Shown one piece after another: positions 1 to 4,497 of a stretch of 5,470 nucleotides of DNA. The notes under the pieces are model-generated. The model saw only the letters and a program-made list of their open reading frames with translations. It made no database searches and had not been told where the DNA came from. The translations under genes and the position numbers were made by a program. This stretch comes from Planctomycetaceae bacterium (GTDB lineage Bacteria > Planctomycetota > Planctomycetia > Pirellulales > Thermoguttaceae): positions 1 to 5,470 of the forward strand of contig JAISBG010000342.1 of assembly GCA_031266315.1 (NCBI GenBank), written 5' to 3'. Each line of letters starts with the position of its first letter. Positions within the stretch are counted from its first letter, which is position 1.

Positions 1-731
1 TTTTTAGCCGCAGCTTCCAAATATTCCGAAAAATTATTCTCCAACTCTTCTTGCGTTATTCCGCAAAGAGCTGCATATTCTTCCGACAACGTAATATCTT
101 TCACATTATTCAACGCCGAAAAAATTGACAAGCCCGCAAATTTAGAAACGCCGGTCAAGAATACAAACTTGATGTATTCGTCGGAACCTTTCATCACTTT
201 GTAAATATCGTGAAGTGCTTTTTGCATTGATTTAATTTCTTCACTTGGCTTGCCTATTACATCAAGAATCGGCACATCATATTCGTCAATCAAAATAACA
301 ACCTTTTCGCCGGTTTTACGATACAACTCTTCAATCAATTCACCAAAACAACCAGACGCATATTCACGTGTGAGATGAATACCGACATTATTGGCTTTTG
401 ATCTAAAAACCGCAGATAAATCCTTTTCAATCTCCTCTGGTGTTCCATGTTTTACCAACGTCCAATCTATCCGAATAACAGGATATTTTTTGTTCCAATC
501 CCATTTATCATAAATATAAAGTCCTTCAAATAATTCTTTCTTCCCGCTAAACAACGCATCAAGCGTACTGATCGTTAGCGACTTTCCAAAACGGCGCGGA
601 CGTGAGAGAAAAAATATTTTTCCCGATGTTACAATACGGTAAAGATATTCCGTCTTATCCACATACAAATAATTCTCGGTACGAATTTCTTCGAAAGTCT
701 GGATTCCAATTGATAATTTTTTCATGTTCAT
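1..731 (-). CDS. AAA-ATPase_like family protein, C-terminus beyond window
   Basis: This is the N-terminal 243 residues of an AAA-ATPase_like (PF09820-type) protein; the frame is open through position 3 and continues past the left edge. I translated it by hand and found no stop or frameshift. It starts MNMKKLSIGIQTFEEIR and shows the family's hallmarks: YLYVDKTEYLYRI near residues 21-33, the P-loop-like SRPRRFGKSL at 43-52, Walker B VVILIDEYDVP at 144-154, and FVFLTGVSKFAGLSIFSALNN from 189. Full-length members are usually about 500-580 residues and end in a PD-(D/E)XK nuclease-like domain (DUF1703), which would lie outside this window. Family members occur in many copies in gut and other anaerobic bacteria; their role is not settled. 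The ATG at 731 is followed by a second ATG at 725, and neither has a clear Shine-Dalgarno. The gene lies 45 bases downstream of the CBM9-like gene on the same strand, so co-transcription is possible. Confidence 0.93.
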   Translation of the reverse strand, partial: MNMKKLSIGIQTFEEIRTENYLYVDKTEYLYRIVTSGKIFFLSRPRRFGKSLTISTLDALFSGKKELFEGLYIYDKWDWNKKYPVIRIDWTLVKHGTPEEIEKDLSAVFRSKANNVGIHLTREYASGCFGELIEELYRKTGEKVVILIDEYDVPILDVIGKPSEEIKSMQKALHDIYKVMKGSDEYIKFVFLTGVSKFAGLSIFSALNNVKDITLSEEYAALCGITQEELENNFSEYLEAAAK

Positions 732-776
732 GTTTTATTGATTTTATTTTAAGGGAACTTCTATAATTCATTTTAT

Positions 777-1436
777 TCACGAATTTAGTTCCAATGTTCC
801 CCAAAGACTTGGGTCTTGGTCGTGGGGAAACGGCGGTTCGACGAGGAAAAATTTGTTACCGTGTTCACGGTCAATCAGGACAAAGTGAAAACCAAGAGTG
901 GGATGTTCTTGGGGGTCATAACCCGTCAAAACATCAGAGGGAATCCAGACGTCCAACCGGTAACTGTTGGGTTCCATTAAATTATGTAACTTTATCTTTT
1001 CCAGATCAATGGGATTCGGATGATCTTTTGCCCGATGAATCGGTAACCAAAACACACCCGGAGTTGTTTGGGATTGTCCGTTGCCGGTTGGCAGGAAAAT
1101 GAGACGATGGCAAAACCGAGTTGCCCGATGAATATCCTTGATGTCCCGCGTATCAAGGCAAATTTGAATTCCATCACTCTCTTCAGGATGCATCGCACGG
1201 CACCACGGGCGTTGTTTTTTATCGAAGACCAACAGCGAAAACGCAAAACCGTTATTGTTCCAACCAACCCGCAATTCAAATGGTTGTGAAATATTTTCCT
1301 GACCGAAATCGGTTGTCAATTCCGCCAAATTCGGAAGACGGTAAGTTTCGTCAAGATCATACCCTTTTCCCGTCCACGCTTTGGAAATGTGTTTACAAGA
1401 AAAACGAAACCGAAATAAAAAACGTTTATCGAACAT
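777..1436 (-). CDS. CBM9/DOMON-like conserved planctomycete-type protein
   Basis: A complete 219-residue protein from ATG at 1436 to TGA at 777-779. It has no signal peptide or membrane segment, so it is probably cytoplasmic. The recognisable core is beta-rich: FELRVGWNNNGFAFSLLV at 53-70, SDGIQICLDTRD at 87-98, IHRATRFCHRLIFLP at 102-116, YRLDVWIPSDVLTGYDPQEHP at 159-179, LGFHFVLIDREHG at 181-193, and the end DPSLWGTLEL. The strand-DG-x-Q-x-x-x-DTRD pattern resembles the carbohydrate-binding family 9-like (DOMON) fold seen in many planctomycete hypothetical proteins; I infer a sugar- or ligand-binding fold but cannot name a ligand. The start is supported because the LDETYRLPNLAEL stretch, which I recall near the N-terminus of relatives, begins about 28 residues in. 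The 5' region is AT-rich without a clear ribosome binding site. Membership is a recognition from memory; the biochemical role is unknown. Confidence 0.85.
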   Translation of the reverse strand: MFDKRFLFRFRFSCKHISKAWTGKGYDLDETYRLPNLAELTTDFGQENISQPFELRVGWNNNGFAFSLLVFDKKQRPWCRAMHPEESDGIQICLDTRDIKDIHRATRFCHRLIFLPTGNGQSQTTPGVFWLPIHRAKDHPNPIDLEKIKLHNLMEPNSYRLDVWIPSDVLTGYDPQEHPTLGFHFVLIDREHGNKFFLVEPPFPHDQDPSLWGTLELNS

Positions 1437-1567
1437 ATACTTTGCAACAGCAATTAAAGTATTATTTTTTAAGTGTGTTATTTTTCAAGTTTTGAAAATT
1501 GAGAGTCATCAAGATTGCTACTTCGCCATTATACCTCTTTCCACAACAAAAAAAATAATATTTCGAG

Positions 1568-1575
1568 GAATTTTC
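1568..1575. repeat. target site duplication, left of MITE copy 1
   Basis: The octamer GAATTTTC is repeated exactly in direct orientation at 1861-1868, immediately outside the two ends of the 285-bp element. It defines the element ends to the base. Confidence 0.82.
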
Positions 1576-1860
1576 CTGATTCTATCGGATTAGGTATCTC
1601 CCAGCGGAATAGTAATTTTCGTTAAAGGTAGGCTATTCATCAGGTGGGCAACCTTTCGCTGAAAGGTTGCGTCGGCTTTAGCCGACAGGAAACTAGATTA
1701 ACGATGGCAAACTGAATTGCCTTCCGTTTTGGAGTCAATTAATGACTCAACCGGCGCGACCCTTCAGCGAAGGGATCGCCCACCTCTTTTACGATTTTTC
1801 GTGTGTTGCGCGTTTAAAACGAACTTGTCAATGCTTGGACACCTAATACGGTAGAATCAG
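1576..1860. mobile_element. MITE copy 1 (285 bp, 8-bp target duplication)
   Basis: The ends are inverted repeats: the left reads CTGATTCTATCGGATTAGGT and the reverse complement of the right reads CTGATTCTACCGTATTAGGT, with 3 mismatches over the outer 23 bases. The octamer GAATTTTC lies directly outside both ends (1568-1575 and 1861-1868), the expected trace of transposition with an 8-bp staggered cut. Inside, each arm carries hairpins: CAACCTTTC/GAAAGGTTG at 1649-1669, GTCGGCT/AGCCGAC at 1671-1686, and CGACCCTTC/GAAGGGATCG at 1757-1778. A short central inverted repeat, GAGTCA/TGACTC, is at 1732-1748. No transposase is encoded, so mobility would need an enzyme in trans. The internal sequence matches copy 2 in the same orientation, for example CTTCCGTTTTGGA in the middle of both. 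Confidence 0.88.
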
Positions 1861-1868
1861 GAATTTTC
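1861..1868. repeat. target site duplication, right of MITE copy 1
   Basis: Second copy of GAATTTTC, identical to 1568-1575. Confidence 0.82.
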
Positions 1869-1916
1869 ATTAAAATCAGTCATTATTCATTGATATAGAA
1901 TTATTCAAAAAGTAAA

Positions 1917-1975
1917 TAATCATAAGGTAGGCAACCTTTCAGCGAAGTTTTAAAATTCCGCTGAAATATTGCAAA
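1917..1975. repeat. degenerate MITE fragment
   Basis: The run TAATCATAAGGTAGGCAACC matches the left arm of MITE copy 2 around 3990-4015, where the same stretch carries a few extra bases, and then continues into CTTTCAGCGAA as in the family's hairpins. The downstream CGCTGAAA pairs with TTTCAGCG, so a small hairpin remains. The outer terminal repeats and target duplications are missing, so this is a truncated or internally deleted relic, or an independently evolved half-arm. Extent is approximate. Confidence 0.6.
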
Positions 1976-1984
1976 GATTCATAC

Positions 1985-2016
1985 AAATTGTTCAAAACAA
2001 TTGTTTAGAACAATTT
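1985..2016. repeat. 32-bp palindrome over the ATPase stop codon
   Basis: The sequence is its own reverse complement except for one A·A mismatch pair: outer arms AAATTGTTC (1985-1993) and GAACAATTT (2008-2016) enclose the perfect inner palindrome AAACAATTGTTT (1995-2006). It contains the TAA stop codon (2005-2007) of the minus-strand ATPase gene and encodes its last residues. As RNA it would form an AU-rich hairpin at the 3' end of that gene, but no U-run follows, so it is not a standard intrinsic terminator. It could also bind a dimeric protein. Confidence 0.7.
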
Positions 2017-3249
2017 ACGATAGATATGGTCGGAATACCAATAGGGGCCAACCGTATTCAAGTCAATTCCTTGAAAAGAAAGTTCGTCAAGTGCCCGAGT
2101 TGATTTGATGTCGCCTTGGGCGTCTTTATAGAGAATCCAAACTTCGGTCGGATCCATCTGATCAACCAACGCAATCTGATTCGTCGTTACCAAAAACTGG
2201 GTTCCGCCCTTTTCGTTCACAAACCGCCGCGCCATATCAACAAACACTTTCATTTGTTCTTCGTCCATGTAAGCGGCGGGTTCTTCGATTCCGATGAGCG
2301 GTATGGGAACCGGATCTTCAAACAGAAGAACATGGAAAAAAAGCCGGAGCAATCCTTCACTCACCTGATCCGCATAAAACGGTGCCTCTTGTCCCGTCAT
2401 AAAAAAAGAAAGAATTTGCCGTCCCGATTCGTTGGTTTCACAAAGAATCTTTTCAACATCCGGAATCCGACTCGCAATAACATTCAAAATTTCCTGAAAC
2501 TCAGAACCGTGCTTTCCGCGAAAACGTTTGATCTCTGAAACGAGAGACATTCCTTTGCTTTGTTTGTGAGAACGGGGAGTCAGACCAAAAGCATTGTCAG
2601 GAAAATAGCAAGCGTGATGAAATTGTGCCAAATGCTGTTTCAGTTGAGGAACATCCGGTAAATTTTCATAATTGGCGAGAGTGGCGAGTGCGAGATGTTT
2701 GCTGTCGGTTCGTTTGACCAACTCCAACTCCAAGGCTCCGGCACCATACCAAGGATTGAGATGCCGCATTGATCGTTCTCCATTTTGAAAAAGAAGAATC
2801 GGATTGACGCTGCTATGTTGGTTATTTCGGTAAACAAGGGCTTCTGTTTCGATATAAGCGTGCTGAGTTCCGGCTTTTTTCTCGATATTAACCGCATAAG
2901 TCAGCGGAGTTGGTTCGGAGCAAGCCCGATAAATTAAACCGAATGAGATAGGACCGTCACTGCCGCGGTGACGAACCGCATCAAAACCGCCGCGTCTGGT
3001 GAGTGCCTCGTCCAACCCGTGTTCCAAACAATCCGAAATAAAAGAAAAAAGATCAAGAATAGAACTTTTTCCGGTACCGCTTGCACCAATGAACGTTGTA
3101 AACGGGGTCAATTCATACGGCGATAGGTCAACACCGATATCCATGACCATCGTTTGCTGAAAACTGGAACCAAAGGCAGCCTGTTTCAAACCCTTGTAAT
3201 TCTTGATCCAAAATCCTTCGATGATAGGAAGTAACACTCTGACACTCAC
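2005..3249 (-). CDS. orphan AAA family ATPase, SMC/RecF-like (AAA_21 type)
   Basis: A 414-residue soluble P-loop ATPase with an ABC/SMC-like nucleotide-binding head and no TOPRIM or nuclease domain. The order is: IEGFWIKNYKGLKQAAF at 10-26 (the first strand typical of RecF/AAA_21 heads), Walker A GASGTGKS at 55-62, an insert of about 200 residues, signature-like DQVSEGLLRLF at 294-304, Walker B LIGIEEPAAYMDEE at 318-331 with the tandem glutamates, and FLVTTNQIALVD at 352-363 where the family usually has TTHSP. Here Asn357 stands where the switch histidine is expected. Start: a stop codon lies in frame at 3256-3258, and the first usable start is GTG at 3249, with another GTG at 3237; both keep the fold intact and neither has a strong ribosome site. 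Such ATPases often work with an effector in anti-phage or DNA-repair systems, but no partner is adjacent. The function is unknown. Confidence 0.93.
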   Translation of the reverse strand: MSVRVLLPIIEGFWIKNYKGLKQAAFGSSFQQTMVMDIGVDLSPYELTPFTTFIGASGTGKSSILDLFSFISDCLEHGLDEALTRRGGFDAVRHRGSDGPISFGLIYRACSEPTPLTYAVNIEKKAGTQHAYIETEALVYRNNQHSSVNPILLFQNGERSMRHLNPWYGAGALELELVKRTDSKHLALATLANYENLPDVPQLKQHLAQFHHACYFPDNAFGLTPRSHKQSKGMSLVSEIKRFRGKHGSEFQEILNVIASRIPDVEKILCETNESGRQILSFFMTGQEAPFYADQVSEGLLRLFFHVLLFEDPVPIPLIGIEEPAAYMDEEQMKVFVDMARRFVNEKGGTQFLVTTNQIALVDQMDPTEVWILYKDAQGDIKSTRALDELSFQGIDLNTVGPYWYSDHIYRKLF

Positions 3250-3322
3250 AACTACTCATGTTCACAACTTTCTTCTACAGACACAATTAAATGCGCTGGA
3301 ATAGAAAACAACATTCCCTTTA

Positions 3323-3350
3323 ATTATTACACAACCAACCAGAAAGTCAA
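3323..3350 (-). promoter_or_regulatory. candidate sigma70-type promoter for the ATPase gene
   Basis: On the minus strand TTGACT (3345-3350) and AATAAT (3323-3328) are 16 bases apart, 5 of 6 matches to each consensus box. It lies about 75 bases upstream of the GTG start and faces the gene. The placement next to the 300-bp inverted-repeat element means insertion there could have altered upstream regulation. This is pattern recognition in AT-rich DNA only. Confidence 0.35.
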
Positions 3351-3357
3351 TACTTAT

Positions 3358-3375
3358 AGTTAATAGTTAATAGCT
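3358..3375. repeat. heptamer repeat TAGTTAA at the element border
   Basis: The run TAGTTAATAGTTAATAG has a 7-bp period. The same heptamer (as AACTATT/ACTATTA on the other strand) recurs near the right end of the same element (TATTAACT, 3660-3667) and in the 4398-4497 unit, so it seems tied to the borders of the repeats rather than random AT-richness. Confidence 0.55.
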
Positions 3376-3667
3376 CTGTTACGCACCCGTAGGCGAAAAG
3401 TCGGTCAAAGATACATCAACTCGGTAGGATTGCGCATTTTCCTCCGCCTGAAAGGGCAACATAACTATTATTACCTTTTCCATCGGTATGCTGCCCTTTC
3501 AGGGCGACGTGTTAGTGAATCTCACCCGTCGCGTTGCGGCGGGCTGGCTTATGTTGCCTCTAAAGGGGCGGAGGAAAAACTTGCTATCCTACCGGACAAC
3601 AAAATTCTGATGTTAATGTATGTTTGACCGAATTTTCGCCGACGGTGCGTAACATGAGGTATTAACT
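3366..3667. mobile_element. second inverted-repeat element, about 302 bp, non-coding
   Basis: The outer arms are long inverted repeats. The left runs AGTTAATAGCTC, then TGTTACGCACC, then GGCGAAAAGTCGGTCAAA (3366-3410). The reverse complement of the right runs AGTTAATACCTCA, then TGTTACGCACC, then GGCGAAAATTCGGTCAAA. The similarity resumes further in as CGGTAGGAT, TTTTCCTCCGCC and GGCAACATAA, giving arms of about 90 bp with one arm longer by an insertion. Internal hairpins include CCCGTCGC-GTT-GCGGCGGG at 3525-3543. It shares no terminal sequence with the two MITEs. No clear target duplication is visible, so the exact ends are uncertain, and no protein is encoded. Confidence 0.7.
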
Positions 3668-3680
3668 CTGATTTCTTGTC

Positions 3681-3848
3681 TTTTCGCACGTGTGAATTAC
3701 TTTTTCGCCTGTGTGAATTACCTTTTCGCGCGTGCGAATTACTTTTTCGCCTGTGTGAATTACCTTTTCGCACGTGTGAATTACTCTTTCGCACATGCAA
3801 ATTGCCGTTTCGCACGTGCGAATTACCTTTTCACACACGCCAACTTGT
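3681..3848. repeat. eight 21-bp tandem repeats, each with a 14-bp palindrome
   Basis: Units start at 3681, 3702, 3723, 3744, 3765, 3786, 3807 and 3828 with no spacers. The consensus is TTTTCGCACGTGYGAATTAC plus one pyrimidine. The core TTCGCACGTGCGAA is a perfect palindrome in unit 7 (3809-3822) and near-perfect in the others. Units 1 to 4 alternate a CGCACGTG/CGCGCGTG form with a CGCCTGTG form, and most units alternate a final ACT or ACC, hinting at a 42-bp higher-order period. The last unit is the most diverged. The 21-bp period equals two helical turns, so all palindromes would face the same side of the DNA, as in arrays of sites for a dimeric protein. Because 21 is a multiple of 3, several frames stay open by chance. 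Confidence 0.9.
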
Positions 3849-3935
3849 TTACTTTCGGCGTTGGTGAGCGTCTTTCGTCTATGTCAAACCGCTCACACAA
3901 TATCATTCACTCCTTGTGTCCTGTTTTTGATTCCC

Positions 3936-3943
3936 AAAAATTG
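3936..3943. repeat. target site duplication, left of MITE copy 2
   Basis: The octamer AAAAATTG recurs at 4227-4234. The next base (C) also matches on both sides, so the duplication could be 8 or 9 bases; 8 agrees with copy 1. Confidence 0.85.
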
Positions 3944-4226
3944 CTAATTCTACCGGATTAGGTGTTTCCCACTGGAATCGTCAAATTGGTAATCATAAGA
4001 TAGGTAGGCGACCTTTTGCTAAAAGGTCGCGTCGGCGTACTCGCCGACAGTGAATTAGATTAACAATAGCAAATTGAGCTGTCTTCCGTTTTGGAATCAA
4101 GTTACCAACCGTCAACAAAGGCAAGTCGGCTATCGCCGACACGACCTTTCAGCGAAAGGTCGCCCACCAGATGATTACCTATTATTTGACGATTCCGATG
4201 GAAAACACCTAATCCGGTAGAATCAG
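3944..4226. mobile_element. MITE copy 2 (283 bp, 8-bp target duplication)
   Basis: Same family and orientation as the copy at 1576-1860. The left end reads CTAATTCTACCGGATTAGGT and the reverse complement of the right end reads CTGATTCTACCGGATTAGGT, a single mismatch, and the arms keep pairing inward through GGAATCGTCAAAT and GGTAATCAT. The octamer AAAAATTG flanks both ends (3936-3943 and 4227-4234). Each arm holds two hairpins: GCGACCTTTT/AAAAGGTCGC and GTCGGCG/CGCCGAC on the left, GTCGGCTATCGCCGAC and CGACCTTTC/GAAAGGTCG on the right. Its terminal repeats are better matched than those of copy 1, so it may be the younger insertion. Its right end supplies the TGA stop that closes the adjoining ABC-ATPase remnant. 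Confidence 0.9.
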
Positions 4227-4393
4227 AAAAATTGCAGAACACGCTGATCTGTTGACATGTTGAGTTCTTCTGTTGTTACGTCGAAAAAGATTCGTCCTGT
4301 ATTCGGTTTATTGAGTCCAATCAATGTTTTAAGCAACACGGTTTTACCGCAACCGCTTTCGCTGATAATTGCAATTGTTGCCCCTTGCGTAAC
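4223..4393 (-). pseudogene. remnant of an ABC transporter ATPase (MlaF-like P-loop region)
   Basis: The minus strand reads QGATIAIISESGCGKTVLLK, continuing TLIGLNKPNTGRIFFD and then VTTEELNMSTDQRVLQFF before a stop. This is the Walker A region and following strand of an ABC ATPase; SESGCGKTVLLK and the GL-x-x-P-x-x-G-x-I-x-F-D pattern fit the MlaF (organic solvent or lipid transport) subfamily. Only about 55 residues remain of an expected 250 or so: no Q-loop, signature or Walker B is present. No start codon occurs in frame upstream of the P-loop; the frame runs back through the hairpin unit to a stop at 4463-4465. The 3' side ends in the right terminus of MITE copy 2. Removing the MITE and one duplication extends the frame by only a few codons without restoring ABC homology, so the gene was probably already broken. 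Confidence 0.8.
4227..4234. repeat. target site duplication, right of MITE copy 2
   Basis: Second copy of AAAAATTG, identical to 3936-3943. It lies inside the ABC-ATPase remnant, placing the MITE insertion in that former gene. Confidence 0.85.
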
Positions 4394-4398
4394 ATGAG
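4386..4398. repeat. border motif TGCGTAACATGAG shared with 3646-3658
   Basis: The 13-mer TGCGTAACATGAG occurs here and at 3646-3658 in the same orientation, followed both times by TTAA-containing heptamer sequence. A near-match in the opposite orientation (CTCTGTTACGCA) is at 3375-3386. This links the hairpin unit at 4398-4497 with the ends of the 3366-3667 element, suggesting related mobile or recombining units. Confidence 0.6.
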
Positions 4399-4497
4399 TT
4401 AATAGTTTAGGGGACGCAAACGGATTACCTAAATTGTCGTAAAGTTCCGCTTGCGTCCCCCACTATTCACTATTCACTATCAACTATTAACTAATAG
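4398..4497. repeat. palindromic unit: 15-bp stem hairpin flanked by heptamer repeats
   Basis: GGGGACGCAAACGGA (4410-4424) pairs with TCCGCTTGCGTCCCC (4446-4460) with one mismatch around a 21-base loop. Outside the stem the arms continue as GAGTTAATAGTTTA on the left and its inverted counterpart near 4483-4497 on the right. The right side is lengthened by heptamers: ACTATTC, ACTATTC, ACTATCA, ACTATTA, ACTAATA (4462-4496). The stop codon of the Q-rich gene (4491-4493) falls inside the last heptamer. The hairpin is directly downstream of that gene and could end or stabilise its transcript, but no U-run follows the stem. Confidence 0.72.

Larger units (their letters stand above)
1437..2004. other. 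gene-free stretch holding MITE copies
   Basis: No coding region is supported here. From 1437 to 1567 the DNA is strongly AT-rich and probably holds the promoter of the minus-strand CBM9-like gene; a weak candidate reading TTGAAA, 16 bases, AATAAT lies about 45 bases upstream of its ATG but is not convincing alone. A complete MITE occupies 1576-1860 with its duplications at 1568-1575 and 1861-1868. From 1869 to 1916 I see nothing beyond AT-rich sequence. A degenerate MITE fragment follows at 1917-1975, then a 32-bp palindrome at the 3' end of the ATPase gene. Confidence 0.7.
3250..4490. other. 1.2-kb gene-free block packed with repeats
   Basis: No intact gene is supported between the ATPase start and the end of the Q-rich gene. 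In order it holds the ATPase promoter region, a 300-bp inverted-repeat element (3366-3667), an eight-unit 21-bp palindromic array (3681-3848), a short unremarkable stretch (3849-3935, with only a weak GTGAGCG/CGCTCAC inverted pair), a MITE (3944-4226), an ABC-ATPase remnant (4223-4393) and a hairpin with heptamer repeats (4398-4497). Short open frames here are stop-poor by-products of the repeats. Confidence 0.75.

Noticed and set aside
794..1495. Several plus- and minus-strand frames over the CBM9-like gene and its upstream region
   Set aside because: They are antisense or out-of-frame shadows of a gene with clear family motifs, or AT-rich upstream sequence.
1576..1860. Transposase or group II intron inside the MITEs
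   Set aside because: At under 290 bp with stops in the frames I checked, the elements have no room for an enzyme, and no intron-type domain was recognised.
3256..3259. ATG at 3259 as the ATPase start
   Set aside because: It is in a different frame from the ATPase, and a stop codon in the ATPase frame lies at 3256-3258, so the start must be at or after the GTG at 3249.
3430..3627. Plus-strand 65-residue frame inside the 302-bp element
   Set aside because: It covers the inverted arms and internal hairpin of a repeat, so the peptide is most simply a translation of repeat DNA.
3549..3815. Minus-strand 88-residue frame with RKSNSH-type 7-residue repeats
   Set aside because: The peptide repeat follows from the 21-bp DNA period; other frames on both strands of the array are equally open, and its tail runs into the inverted-repeat element.
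3681..3848. CRISPR array
   Set aside because: The 21-bp units abut one another without unique spacers, and no cas gene is near.
3676..3961. Plus-strand frames with FRTCELL or FACVNYL repeats
   Set aside because: Same by-product of the 21-bp array; two overlapping frames cannot both be genes and neither has a ribosome site or family resemblance.
4410..4460. Classical intrinsic terminator
   Set aside because: The stem is strong but no U-run follows it on either strand, so I list it as a repeat with possible 3'-end function only.
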